35,062 nucleotides of DNA from COMBO-56-21 sp041559015 (GTDB taxonomy: Archaea; Thermoplasmatota; Thermoplasmata; UBA10834): contig JBFFED010000014.1 in assembly GCA_041559015.1 (NCBI GenBank), positions 1 to 35,062 on the forward strand. The letters are read 5' to 3'. Below are positions 1 to 8,118 of this stretch, in pieces (within the stretch, counting starts at the first letter, position 1; each line of letters begins with the position of its first letter). A program made the translations under genes and the position numbers. A model generated the notes under the pieces. The model saw only the letters and a program-made list of their open reading frames with translations. It searched no databases and was not told the DNA's origin.

Positions 1-343
1 CCGCGAGAGCGGCGCTCTCCACGGAATCCAAGAGAGTGATCATCCCATCAGGGTCGAACGTCCCGCCCTTCATATAGGTCGCGTCCGCGCTCAGGAACTC
101 TATCCGGTGGGCGTCGAGCGCCCACTGCACATCGCGAGCCTTCATGAGGGGTTCGACGACCTCTTCCTGGGTGTGTCCCTCGAGGATGTATACGATCTTC
201 TCGTCCCTGTCCAATCCGCCCAGTATGAATGGCACGATTGAGGAGAACTGGTCCGCCTCCGTCTTGTATACGCTGGCCATGTGTGCACTGGCTATCCCCT
301 TCATGGCCGTATCTAGGATGCCCATGTACCCAACCCTCGGCAT
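1..343 (-). CDS. MEDS-domain (DcmR-like sensory) protein, N-terminal part
   Basis: An open frame begins at an ATG at 343 and leaves the window at base 1, giving 114 codons. The protein reads MPRVGYMGILDTAMKGIASA at its start, then HMASVYKTEADQFSSIVPFI and GGTFDPDGMITLLDS. The conserved His, the 'F..ivPFi..GL.r.Ekv.Yi' block and the 'Y..gG.FDPd.mi.lL' block are the hallmarks of the MEDS domain (methanogen/methylotroph DcmR sensory domain). This small-molecule sensor domain is found alone or fused to histidine kinase or DNA-binding parts. The C-terminus is missing, so the output domain is unknown. No clear SD precedes the ATG; a TTTATATA box lies about 100 bases upstream on this strand. Family assignment is from recognised motifs; the ligand cannot be inferred. 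Confidence 0.8.
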   Translation of the reverse strand, partial: MPRVGYMGILDTAMKGIASAHMASVYKTEADQFSSIVPFILGGLDRDEKIVYILEGHTQEEVVEPLMKARDVQWALDAHRIEFLSADATYMKGGTFDPDGMITLLDSVESAALA

Positions 344-439
344 AGTGTTATCTGATCTATGGACTCAGCTGACAAGGAAGCAGTCCCGGCTCTATCCTCG
401 GTTGCCAGTGGGGTCTACGGAACTGAATACAAATCTCGC

Positions 440-448
440 TATATAAAT
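440..448 (-). promoter_or_regulatory. TATA box, probably for the MEDS gene
   Basis: On the minus strand this reads ATTTATATA, a near-perfect archaeal TATA box. Transcription would begin near 415, leaving a leader of about 70 bases before the MEDS ATG at 343. The element is nearly symmetrical, but on the plus strand it lies 150 bases from the next gene, so the minus-strand reading is preferred. Confidence 0.5.
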
Positions 449-540
449 CAAATCACGAACAGCGCCCCCTGCGGAAGCGGCAACTGCAGGATGCCAGACT
501 TCGCCCTTGAAGCAGCCATTTCTCGGATACTGGCGCCCAA

Positions 541-550
541 TTCTATAATA
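541..550 (+). promoter_or_regulatory. TATA box for the PHP metallohydrolase gene
   Basis: The sequence TTCTATAATA is followed by a predicted start of transcription near 573, a strong SD (taggagggggg, 579-589) and the ATG at 598. Confidence 0.5.
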
Positions 551-597
551 CCAAGAAGCGCCATCACCCCAGCCAGATTAGGAGGGGGGAGAGCTCC

Positions 598-1737
598 ATG
601 GGCAGCAGTTGCGCAGCGAAGTCTCTTTGCGTGGTGTCTTTTCTAGTGTTGATCGCCCCCTTGTTCGTGGGTGATGTATCATCGGCCCCGGACAAGGCGA
701 ATCGAGGCGAAGCGGATTCGGTTGTCTACAACCTGTACTTCGGTGACTTGCACAGTCACACCGCGCTGTCCGATGGCACGGGGGATCCGTACGATGCGTA
801 CCAGATGGGCATTGACGGAGGTGCGGATTTCATGGCCATAACAGACCATGTACAGTTCTGGCACGCCTATGACGCCTGGGTCATGGATGCGGAGGAGTGG
901 GAGTACCTGAAGGCAGCCGCAGATCACTTCACCGACGAGAATTTCGTGGCGATGGCAGGATATGAGACCTGGATGCTGGCCAACTGTGGAGAGGTCAACG
1001 TGTACAATGTCCCTGAGCTCCCGCCGACTAGCAACCTCGGTTACAGGTTTGACAGACTCCCGAATTTCTACGACTGGTTGTCACAGCAGCCTGACGCGGT
1101 CGGCCAGTTCAACCATCCACTCTATGTGAGCGACAATTTCATGGACTACGAGTACTACAGCGAAATCAGGGACATCAACATGGGTGTCATCGAGGCGTAC
1201 AACTGGGAGTACTACGACCCGAGCTACGAGATGGCGTTGGATGCTGGCTGGCATGTGATGCCCTCAGCCAATACAGACACGCACGATACCGATTGGATAA
1301 TCGGCCACGAGATGAGGACCGTGCTGCTCGCAGAGGAACTCACGCCGGATTGCCTGTACGACGCAATGAGAGCCTGCAGGGGCTACGCGACATTGGACAA
1401 GAACCTGAGAGTGGAATTCACCCTGGATGGCGCCGTGATGGGCTCTAACCTCTCGGACCCCGACGGGTCCTACACCGCCTGGATACGCATAGTTGACCCT
1501 GATGGTGCCACCCCGGAGGGGGCCGCGTTCGACGAGATCACGCTCGTGGAGATAGTCACGGACGAGGGCGTGGTCATTGCATCCTTGCCCACCAGCGGGA
1601 CCGAGGTGGAATGGACCGTGACCCTGGATTCGCCGGATTCGAGGTACTTCTTCGTGCGCGTGACGACTGCTTCACCGCTAAACGAGGATGCGCTCGGAGT
1701 GACGGCCTGGACCGCGCCGGTCTGGACTGGACGCTAG
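598..1737 (+). CDS. Secreted PHP-domain metallohydrolase, CehA/McbA family
   Basis: A 379-residue protein with an N-terminal signal peptide (hydrophobic residues about 9-25, cleavage near 30), so it is probably exported. The PHP metal site is clear: DLHSHT (D50, H52, H54), ITDH (D83, H84), FNHP (H173) and NTDTHD (D227, H229). These are the ligands that bind two or three metal ions in PHP phosphoesterase-like hydrolases. The CehA/McbA branch includes carbaryl and microcin-type hydrolases, but substrates vary widely and none can be assigned here. The last 90 residues look like a beta-sandwich, usual for this branch. The start is set by a very strong SD at 579-589. It is followed by a 170-base gap with a hairpin at 1785-1806, so it is probably a single-gene unit. 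Confidence 0.85.
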   Translation: MGSSCAAKSLCVVSFLVLIAPLFVGDVSSAPDKANRGEADSVVYNLYFGDLHSHTALSDGTGDPYDAYQMGIDGGADFMAITDHVQFWHAYDAWVMDAEEWEYLKAAADHFTDENFVAMAGYETWMLANCGEVNVYNVPELPPTSNLGYRFDRLPNFYDWLSQQPDAVGQFNHPLYVSDNFMDYEYYSEIRDINMGVIEAYNWEYYDPSYEMALDAGWHVMPSANTDTHDTDWIIGHEMRTVLLAEELTPDCLYDAMRACRGYATLDKNLRVEFTLDGAVMGSNLSDPDGSYTAWIRIVDPDGATPEGAAFDEITLVEIVTDEGVVIASLPTSGTEVEWTVTLDSPDSRYFFVRVTTASPLNEDALGVTAWTAPVWTGR

Positions 1738-1784
1738 AGCCCGGCATCGGTCAAGGCTGTTTCCGCCGTCTGGCATCTCGCCCC

Positions 1785-1806
1785 CGGAGGTGCGTCAGTG
1801 CCTCCG
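1785..1806. repeat. Inverted repeat (hairpin) after the PHP gene
   Basis: CGGAGG (1785-1790) and CCTCCG (1801-1806) form a perfect 6-bp stem with a 10-base loop, 48 bases after the PHP stop. There is no T-run, so a terminator role is only possible. Confidence 0.35.
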
Positions 1807-1909
1807 CTGCAGCCGTGCAAGGCTTCGGTGTGCGTGGGGAAAGCCTTTTGAGAGTGGGAAGCAGAATACGGCAGGCCGCAGCATAATGCCGTACAGAGGG
1901 ATTGGAGAT

Positions 1910-3067
1910 ATGCAGTATCGAGACTTCGGGAGGACCGGCTGGAAGGTCTCGGCGCTCGGTTTCGGATGCATGAGGCTTCCGACCACGGACAAGAAGCCGA
2001 TGAGCACCAGGATCGACAGGAAGAAGGCCACTCATATGATCCGGCACGCCATCGACCGCGGCGTCAACTATGTGGACACCGCCTATCCCTACCATGGGGG
2101 GAAGAGCGAGAGCTTCCTGGCAGGGGTCCTCAAGGACGGATACAGGGAGAAGGTGAGGCTCGCCACGAAATCGCCCGTCTGGCTGATCAAGAATGGCAAG
2201 GATTTCGACAAGTACCTGGACGAGCAGATGAAGAGGCTGAAGACAGACCACATCGATCTCTATCTATTCCACGCCCTCAATGGGAAGAACTGGAAGGAGA
2301 CCGTGCTCAAGTCAGGACTTCTCGATAGAGCGGAGGTCGCCCTCGACGACGGGAGGATAGGCAAACTGGGTTTCTCGTTCCATGACAACTTCAAGGCATT
2401 CAAGGGAATAGTCGACGGCTACGATGGTTGGTCGTTCTGCCAGATCCAGTACAACTACCTGGACACTGTGAACCAGGCCGGGACGAAAGGGTTGAGATAC
2501 GCAGCGTCCAAGGGGCTTGCGGTGGTTATCATGGAGCCCCTTCTCGGCGGAAGGCTGGCGACACCCCCAAAGCCCGTCAGGAAGATACTGGATTCGAGCG
2601 CGACGGACCGCTCCCCCGCAGACCTCGCCCTCCAGTGGATCTGGAATCAGCCTGAGGTCTCCGTCGTCCTGAGCGGCATGTCAACCTTCGGACAGGTCAG
2701 GGGTAACCTGGTCTCGGCAGATGGCTCTGGCGTCGGCTCGCTCAGGAAAGGCGAGCTGCGCCTCATAGAGAGGCTCCAGAAGAAATACATGGAACTGAGC
2801 CCCGTGCCGTGCACCAAGTGCAGCTACTGCATGCCGTGCCCGAACGGCGTGAACATACCGGTCAACTTCGAGGTCTACATAGACGGAGTGGTGAACAGCG
2901 ACCTCAAGGGAGCCAGAGGGGCGTACTCGAGGTTCATGAGCGAGAAGGCCAGGGCTTCATCCTGCATCGGGTGCAAGAAGTGCGAGAGGAAGTGCCCGCA
3001 GCGGATACGTATCAGCGAGTGGATGCCAAAGGTCGACTCAATCCTGGGAGATGGGAAGTGCGCATAG
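1910..3067 (+). CDS. Aldo/keto reductase with C-terminal 4Fe-4S ferredoxin domain
   Basis: A 385-residue cytosolic oxidoreductase. Residues 1-290 are an aldo/keto reductase barrel with the usual start MQYRDFGRTGWKVSALGFG and the catalytic tetrad D56, Y61, K87 (ATKSP) and H121 (LYLFHALN). The C-terminal part carries CTKCSYCMPC (C301, C304, C307, C310) and CIGCKKCERKC (C352, C355, C358, C362), the ligand pattern for two 4Fe-4S clusters. This architecture is common in anaerobes and suggests electron exchange with ferredoxin rather than only NAD(P)H. Physiological substrates are generally unknown. The frame is open from 1790 and another ATG lies at 1886. The start at 1910 is preferred because it matches the family N-terminus and has GA-rich SD-like sequence just before it. 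Confidence 0.9.
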   Translation: MQYRDFGRTGWKVSALGFGCMRLPTTDKKPMSTRIDRKKATHMIRHAIDRGVNYVDTAYPYHGGKSESFLAGVLKDGYREKVRLATKSPVWLIKNGKDFDKYLDEQMKRLKTDHIDLYLFHALNGKNWKETVLKSGLLDRAEVALDDGRIGKLGFSFHDNFKAFKGIVDGYDGWSFCQIQYNYLDTVNQAGTKGLRYAASKGLAVVIMEPLLGGRLATPPKPVRKILDSSATDRSPADLALQWIWNQPEVSVVLSGMSTFGQVRGNLVSADGSGVGSLRKGELRLIERLQKKYMELSPVPCTKCSYCMPCPNGVNIPVNFEVYIDGVVNSDLKGARGAYSRFMSEKARASSCIGCKKCERKCPQRIRISEWMPKVDSILGDGKCA

Positions 3068-3209
3068 GGTCGCACACGCGCCGGTGCTCTCTCCGCAGGC
3101 AGCCTGGTCACGGGCATGAACGGCCCGGCCCCTGTCGTTATCACAGTTGAGAACAGGAGACCAACGGATATCAATCGGCCAGCACATCCAACGATAAGGG
3201 TGTGACTGC

Positions 3210-3596
3210 TTGAAATGCCCGAACTGCGGAGCCGATATACCCGACATATCACGGTTCTGCCTCAGCTGCGGTGGGGAGGTCCCACCCCCAAAACAGCTGC
3301 CAACGCAAGAGGGTGATTCCGATTCACTCGGCATTGCGATGCTTCTGGTCGCGCTCTCGTTCATGATCTTCTTCTTCATGCTCGTGCCGATCTTCCTCGG
3401 CCTGTGGATAGGAGCTGGCCTGATGGCTTGTATTGGCTGCGTGCTCGTCTTCGCAGGAGTCTACGTCTTCAGGTCCAACAAGAAGCACATGGAGAAGATG
3501 CAGGAGCGGAAGAACGCCAAGATAAAGTGCAGATACTGTGGGTCCCTGAACGAGCAGACGGCGCTCAAGTGCGGTTCCTGTGGCGCGACCCTCTGA
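3210..3596 (+). CDS. Double zinc-ribbon small membrane protein
   Basis: A 128-residue protein of unknown function. An N-terminal zinc ribbon (C3, C6, C17, C20) is followed by a short proline-rich linker and two membrane helices (about 41-61 and 65-87). A basic, coiled-coil-like stretch (88-104) and a second zinc ribbon (C107, C110, C121, C124) follow. Both ribbons should face the cytoplasm if the two helices form a hairpin. The start is TTG at 3210, giving MKCPNCG directly; aaggg at 3196-3200 serves as the SD. Proteins of this plan are abundant in Thermoplasmatota and their role is not known. A similar but unrelated-looking protein lies at 13189-13839. Confidence 0.75.
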   Translation: MKCPNCGADIPDISRFCLSCGGEVPPPKQLPTQEGDSDSLGIAMLLVALSFMIFFFMLVPIFLGLWIGAGLMACIGCVLVFAGVYVFRSNKKHMEKMQERKNAKIKCRYCGSLNEQTALKCGSCGATL

Positions 3597-3617
3597 ACAC
3601 TCCGGGTACGCGAGGCC

Positions 3618-4583
3618 TCAACGGGACAGCCCCAGGACAGAGAGATCGATGTTGCCGCCGGATATCACCACGGCGACCTTCTCACCCTCCCTGAACTTCA
3701 GCTTGCCCTGGAGTAAGGCAGCTGGTCCGACTACTCCGGAGCCTTCGACCACCTGCCGCTCCTTCTCGAGAACCCATATGAGGGCCTCCTTCAGCCGCTC
3801 CTCCTCGGCCAAGACGATGTCGTCGAAGAACCTCAGAGCCAAGTCCAGGTTGAGCTGCGAGATGCCCCCCGCAAGGCCCTCACAGATAGTCGGCGGGACC
3901 GGGACCTCGACCAGCTTCCGGGCCCGGTAGCACTCGTGCAATGTGTACGCCGCTGTGGACTGTGCGCCCAATGCTCTGATGCTAGGATTCACGGTCTTGG
4001 CCCAGGCAGCGATCCCGGAAAGCAACCCTCCCCCACCGACCGGACAGACGATGGTGTCCACGTCGGGCAAGTCCTCCAGTATCTCGAAGCCGACTGTGCC
4101 GTGCCCGGCCATGACATTGAAGTCATCTGTTCCAGAGACGTAGAACTTGCCGTCGCTCCTGGCAAGCTCCTGGGAGTGGGCGTAGGCCTCGTCGAAGTAT
4201 CTCCCGTGCAGGACGACCTCGGCGCCCAGCGACCTGCACTTGTCGACCTTCACCTTCGGGGTGTTCTCGGGCAGGCATATGGTCGCCTTGATGCCCAGAC
4301 TATGTGCCCCCATCGCGACTCCGAGCGACCAATTCCCAGCAGACGCGGTGATGACGCCTCTGCCGGTCTCCTCTGGAGTCAGGAGGCTCATCCTGTACAG
4401 CGCCCCCCTGGGCTTGTATGAACCCGTCTTCTGCAGGTTCTCCCACTTGAGATGCACCTCCGCACCGCACATGTCGCTGAGGCCCCTAGAGTACGTGAGC
4501 GGCGTGTGATGCACAAGGCCCATCAGGGCCTTCCTGGCCCTGAGCACATCAACCGCCGTCAGACCGTTCCCTGGTGCTGGCAT
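3618..4583 (-). CDS. PLP-dependent threonine/serine dehydratase-family ammonia-lyase
   Basis: A 321-residue fold-type II PLP enzyme without the C-terminal ACT regulatory domain, so it resembles the catabolic or hydroxyaspartate branch rather than biosynthetic IlvA. K57 in GSYKPRGA is the Schiff-base lysine. VGGGGLLSG around residue 185 is the phosphate-binding glycine loop, and ISGGN near 309 is the C-terminal cofactor contact. The substrate loop reads SAGNWSLG instead of the usual SAGNHxQG, so the Asn is kept but the following His is Trp, which hints at an altered substrate. The gene begins 6 bases after the stop of the ornithine-cyclodeaminase-like gene, so the two are surely co-transcribed. 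This pairing resembles EutB/EutC of ectoine breakdown and BhcB/BhcD of the beta-hydroxyaspartate cycle. Plain threonine or serine dehydratase is the alternative. Confidence 0.85.
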   Translation of the reverse strand: MPAPGNGLTAVDVLRARKALMGLVHHTPLTYSRGLSDMCGAEVHLKWENLQKTGSYKPRGALYRMSLLTPEETGRGVITASAGNWSLGVAMGAHSLGIKATICLPENTPKVKVDKCRSLGAEVVLHGRYFDEAYAHSQELARSDGKFYVSGTDDFNVMAGHGTVGFEILEDLPDVDTIVCPVGGGGLLSGIAAWAKTVNPSIRALGAQSTAAYTLHECYRARKLVEVPVPPTICEGLAGGISQLNLDLALRFFDDIVLAEEERLKEALIWVLEKERQVVEGSGVVGPAALLQGKLKFREGEKVAVVISGGNIDLSVLGLSR

Positions 4584-4589
4584 CCTTGA

Positions 4590-5588
4590 TCACACATCCA
4601 CATAGCTGCCGATCTTCTTCTTGAGCGCCCTCTCGTAGACCAACTGGGCGGACACCACATCCTGCACGGCTATGCCCGTGAGGTCGCAGACTGTTATCTC
4701 GTCATCCCTCTCCCTGCCGCTCTTCCGGCCGAGGAGTATCTCGCCGAGCTCCCCGTGAACGTCCACCTCCGTCATCGTCCCGTCCTTGATAGCGTGATGT
4801 AGCTCACCCAGTTCCGCGCACTGCCTGGCGCTGTCGCACACGTACTTGTCGGCCAGCCTCAACACCTCTGAGTCTAGCTCCTGCTTCTCCGGGGAATCAG
4901 AGCCCATCGCGGTTATGTGCACACCCTTTGACAGCCAAGAACCCTTCACTATTGGAGAGGTGCTCGTAGTTGTCGTGACCACCACATCGCTGTCCCTGAC
5001 GGCCTTTTCAGCGCTCTCGTAAGGGATGATCTCGGCTTCCAGGGTCTTTGACATGTCGGCCACGTATCTGTCCGCTTGTGTGCGCGTGCGCCCCCATACC
5101 CTCAGCTCCGTGAACTTGCGGACCTTGCTCAGTGCCTCTATCTGGTACCGGGCCTGAGTGCCCGTGCCCATGACTGTCACTACTCCGACTTCCTTCTTCG
5201 CCAGGACCTTGGCTGCCACTGCACCCGCGGCCGCGGTTCTGAGATCAGTGACAAGGCATCTGTCAACCTCGATGCAGAGCGGGTCTCCTGTCCTCGCGTC
5301 GAAAACGAGAAGCATCCCGTGGCTCGACGGCAACCCACGCTTCGGGTTCTCGTAGAACCCTGAAGCGATCTTGATCGTGTAAGTTTCGCTCCCCTTGATG
5401 TACCCTGGTTTGATGTGGATGTCTCCGCTGTGGTCTGGAACCAGGAGGGCGACGGGGAACGGGACCACGGCCCTCCCGGAATTGTAGGCTTTGAAACCCT
5501 CCTCCACCGCGGATATGCAATCCTCGAGAGTGAGCACTGACTGTATCTCATCTTTCGTGAGCATCAGGACCTTCGGTCTCTCGGACAT
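4590..5588 (-). CDS. Ornithine cyclodeaminase / mu-crystallin family NAD(P)-dependent reductase
   Basis: A 332-residue protein of the OCD/mu-crystallin family, which includes ornithine cyclodeaminase, alanine dehydrogenase of archaea, EutC and iminosuccinate reductase (BhcD). Recognised blocks are HIKPGYIKG (conserved substrate Lys), a stretch with GDPLCIEVDRCLVTDLRTAA matching the family 'L.T.lRTAA' signature, and the dinucleotide-binding loop VMGTGTQARYQ. The start at 5588 (MSERPKVL) has a gagggg SD; the frame stays open upstream to 5699 but that stretch does not look like the family. It is the first gene of a pair with the dehydratase 6 bases downstream. The reaction cannot be fixed from sequence: alanine dehydrogenase-like, ornithine cyclodeaminase or imino-acid reductase are all possible. 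Confidence 0.85.
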   Translation of the reverse strand: MSERPKVLMLTKDEIQSVLTLEDCISAVEEGFKAYNSGRAVVPFPVALLVPDHSGDIHIKPGYIKGSETYTIKIASGFYENPKRGLPSSHGMLLVFDARTGDPLCIEVDRCLVTDLRTAAAGAVAAKVLAKKEVGVVTVMGTGTQARYQIEALSKVRKFTELRVWGRTRTQADRYVADMSKTLEAEIIPYESAEKAVRDSDVVVTTTTSTSPIVKGSWLSKGVHITAMGSDSPEKQELDSEVLRLADKYVCDSARQCAELGELHHAIKDGTMTEVDVHGELGEILLGRKSGRERDDEITVCDLTGIAVQDVVSAQLVYERALKKKIGSYVDV

Positions 5589-5699
5589 ATCATCAACCCC
5601 CCTCAGGCGCGCCCGCGCATAGGTGAAGTGGAGCCTCGACGGAAAAGGTTTGCGTGGCAGGGCGGCATGAGGCCTGCCATCTTCCTCCCGTGCCCTCAT

Positions 5700-6692
5700 C
5701 TACTTCCTGTAGGCGACGTAGATGTCCGCTTCGATCATCTTCCCATCCGATGAGTAATAGTGGTGCACGAAGTAGATGTTGCCATCCTCGTCCATCGTCG
5801 ACTCGCCAGCGAAGTTTGATATGACCTCCACTGGGGGACCCCACGTGCCGTTCTGCATCGTGGACATCCATATCGCCGGTCCTGGGTGCCCGCTCACGCT
5901 CCATGACGTGTACCAGAGCTCAGTGCCATTTGCGGTCACGAACGGATACCCCGCGAAGTTCGGGAGAGCGTTGATCTCGGTGATCTCGGCGGGCTCCTGC
6001 CAGCCAGCTGAGGTACGGTGCGTCACCCAAAGGCCCATAGTGCCGTCGCTCAGGCTGCCCTTGTGGAAGTAGAGGGTGTTTCCGTCTGGCATCAGATGGA
6101 ACTCGCCCACCCCATACTGGACGTTCAACGGCTCCCCAGCATTCTGGACATTGGTCCACTTGCCATCAGAATACTCGCATGTGTATATGTCGATCTCACG
6201 CTGATTTCCAGCCCTCACCGACACGAACCACATGTCAGTCCCCACCACGCACTGGGCGCCATCCAGGGACACGTCGTCGTGCAGGATTATCTTCTCTGGC
6301 GAGGACCAGTTGTCCCCCGCCCTCTGAGTCCACCAGATGCCTGTGACACCATCAATCAGCTGCTTCTCAGGCGGGACGTCCACGTCAGGAGTGAAGAAGA
6401 AGAAGAACCATGTCCCGTTGCCCGTGATGTACGGACTGTCCTCCGCGCCAGCGCTATTCACCGGACCTGGCAATGGCACCGGCTGCTCCCATCGGTCGGA
6501 GAAGCTGGAGTTGAGAACCGGCTTGTTCAGGTCGACCTCAGGAGTCATCTTGACGGCGTCCGACGGTATCGCCGCGAGACGTTCTGCCTGCCCGATGACC
6601 GCCTCTTCTCCTGGCTGAGTGATGATGATCACCGCAAAAATCAATACGAAGGCCAACACCACAGCTAATGCAACCTTGCCCTTGCGAGACAT
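5700..6692 (-). CDS. Exported or membrane-anchored beta-propeller (PD40/TolB-like) protein
   Basis: A 330-residue protein. Residues 7-25 form a strongly hydrophobic signal or anchor segment after MSRKGK, placing the rest outside the cell. The body repeats a pattern of about 45 residues (DSPYITGNGTWFFFF, GEFHLMPDGNTLYF, GYPFVTANGTELWY, ESTMDEDGNIYFV), as in WD40-like PD40/TolB propellers. Many Asn-x-Ser/Thr sites (about ten) suggest N-glycosylation, usual for archaeal exported proteins. A run of five Phe residues comes from a TTC repeat. The role is unknown; it may bind a ligand or a cell-surface partner. It is 111 bases upstream of the cyclodeaminase gene on the same strand, so co-transcription is possible but not certain. 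Confidence 0.75.
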   Translation of the reverse strand: MSRKGKVALAVVLAFVLIFAVIIITQPGEEAVIGQAERLAAIPSDAVKMTPEVDLNKPVLNSSFSDRWEQPVPLPGPVNSAGAEDSPYITGNGTWFFFFFTPDVDVPPEKQLIDGVTGIWWTQRAGDNWSSPEKIILHDDVSLDGAQCVVGTDMWFVSVRAGNQREIDIYTCEYSDGKWTNVQNAGEPLNVQYGVGEFHLMPDGNTLYFHKGSLSDGTMGLWVTHRTSAGWQEPAEITEINALPNFAGYPFVTANGTELWYTSWSVSGHPGPAIWMSTMQNGTWGPPVEVISNFAGESTMDEDGNIYFVHHYYSSDGKMIEADIYVAYRK

Positions 6693-6727
6693 CCCATCCT
6701 CGACCTCGAAGGATTATGGGCCTCAAG

Positions 6728-6735
6728 GGATATGA
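6728..6735 (-). promoter_or_regulatory. Possible TATA box for the beta-propeller gene
   Basis: On the minus strand CATATCCC lies about 35 bases before the ATG at 6692 and would place the start of transcription near 6706. A second weaker candidate (CCATAATCC) is at 6709-6717. Confidence 0.3.
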
Positions 6736-6900
6736 GTCCTTATGTTTCCTAGAGTCGGCTCAGGCTCAGCGTGGCCGTGCGCCGACGGGGCCATCGGGTC
6801 GCAAGGGCCTGGGAAATGATATGTACTAAGAGCGTGATGACTGGCATCGGTATTCGGGTTGATGCCGGGGCCTCGGATGCTAGTCATGGGGGAGATATCT

Positions 6901-8106
6901 TTGAGGAGAGAGGTCGCCGGTGGCCTATTGAGCATGGTTGTTGTGAGCGTCCTCCTTGTGCCCGGGCTGGCCCTGGCATACATGGAGGAGAAGCCCACGG
7001 ACAGTACGTGGACCCTGGCGTTGTATGTCGATGCTGACTGCAACCTCGAGATGTACTGGGACTCGCCCAGCCTCGAGTACTTGAAGAACATTCCGGCAAG
7101 CGAAGGCCTGAAGATAGTCGCCTATGTGGACCGACTGAGCACAACAGGCACAGAGGTGATCGAGATATCCGGCTCGTCCGAGAACATCGCAGCGTCATAC
7201 CCGGACGAGATGAACTTCGGCGACGGGGCAACCTTCCAGTGGTTCCTGGAGGACGTGGGCAACAACTATGCATCGGACCACCTCGTCGTGATTCCGTGGA
7301 ATCACGGCAGTGCCTGGAAGGGCTTCTGCTGGGACGACACATCCGGCGACCACATCACCCTGGACGAGATGGGCGAGGCAATCACCGGGGCTGGGGCATT
7401 CATCGACATCCTGGCCTTCGACGCCTGCTCTTGCTCGAGCATAGAGACGGCTTACGAGGCGGCGACAACGGGGCTCGTGGGGCTGTTGGTCGCCTCCGAG
7501 GAGCTCGTCGCTGGAGACGGCTTCCCGTACGACCTCATGTTCACGCCGGTCGCGAACGACCCGAGCAGGACCCCTGTTCAGGTTGCCGAGGACATGCTTG
7601 CGGGCTGGGTCGCGTCATACGAACCGCTCGAATGGGCCTGGTACTCAACTCTGGGCATCGTCGACCTGAGCGTGATTGCGAGGTCCTTGGACACGATGGC
7701 AGCTTGGACGGCGCAGATGCAAGAGGGTCTCCCGGATTACATCAAGAACTACATGGTGGCGCTCAGGGACAGCTACTACGTCTCCACGGGGTCGCACTAC
7801 CAGGTCGACCTCGTGGACCTCGGAGAGCATCTGATGGCGGACAAGGACCTCAGGAAGGATGCGGAGCTGATGGCGACCACGGAGGCTATGGTGGATCTGA
7901 TGCGGTCGGCGGTCATCAACGTGTACAACACCGACAGAACTGCCGCGTGCGGAGGGATATCCATCTACTGGGGATCGCACAACCAGGCCTGGAGAGGCAG
8001 CTACGAGCTGTACAGCACGGTGGACTTCGCGGAGGACACCCTCTGGGCGGACTTCCTGATCCAGTACAACCTGGAGTCCTGCGGCTGGATGAGGATCAGT
8101 AAGTAG
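6901..8106 (+). CDS. Secreted clostripain-family (peptidase C11) cysteine protease
   Basis: A 401-residue caspase-fold protease. From the TTG start at 6901 the protein begins MRREVAGGLL and has a textbook signal peptide ending LVPGLALA near residue 26, so it is exported. The start is chosen because gggggag at 6888-6894 sits 6 bases upstream; the frame is open further up to 6859, but that adds a poor leader. The catalytic pair of clan CD is visible as WNHGSAW (His) and DACSCSS (Cys), preceded by WTLALYVDADCNLE, the first strand of the C11 fold. Clostripain-type enzymes cut after Arg or Lys and are often self-processed and calcium dependent. Such proteases are a marked feature of sediment archaea thought to feed on detrital protein. 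Confidence 0.88.
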   Translation: MRREVAGGLLSMVVVSVLLVPGLALAYMEEKPTDSTWTLALYVDADCNLEMYWDSPSLEYLKNIPASEGLKIVAYVDRLSTTGTEVIEISGSSENIAASYPDEMNFGDGATFQWFLEDVGNNYASDHLVVIPWNHGSAWKGFCWDDTSGDHITLDEMGEAITGAGAFIDILAFDACSCSSIETAYEAATTGLVGLLVASEELVAGDGFPYDLMFTPVANDPSRTPVQVAEDMLAGWVASYEPLEWAWYSTLGIVDLSVIARSLDTMAAWTAQMQEGLPDYIKNYMVALRDSYYVSTGSHYQVDLVDLGEHLMADKDLRKDAELMATTEAMVDLMRSAVINVYNTDRTAACGGISIYWGSHNQAWRGSYELYSTVDFAEDTLWADFLIQYNLESCGWMRISK

Positions 8107-8118
8107 CCGTACCATTAC

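Noticed and set aside
3110..3206. 29-codon open frame before the zinc-ribbon gene
   Set aside because: No SD at its ATG and no protein-like pattern; it is probably leader sequence.
7239..8102. 287-codon open frame on the plus strand
   Set aside because: Shadow of the clostripain gene in another frame; extremely Arg/Gly-rich.
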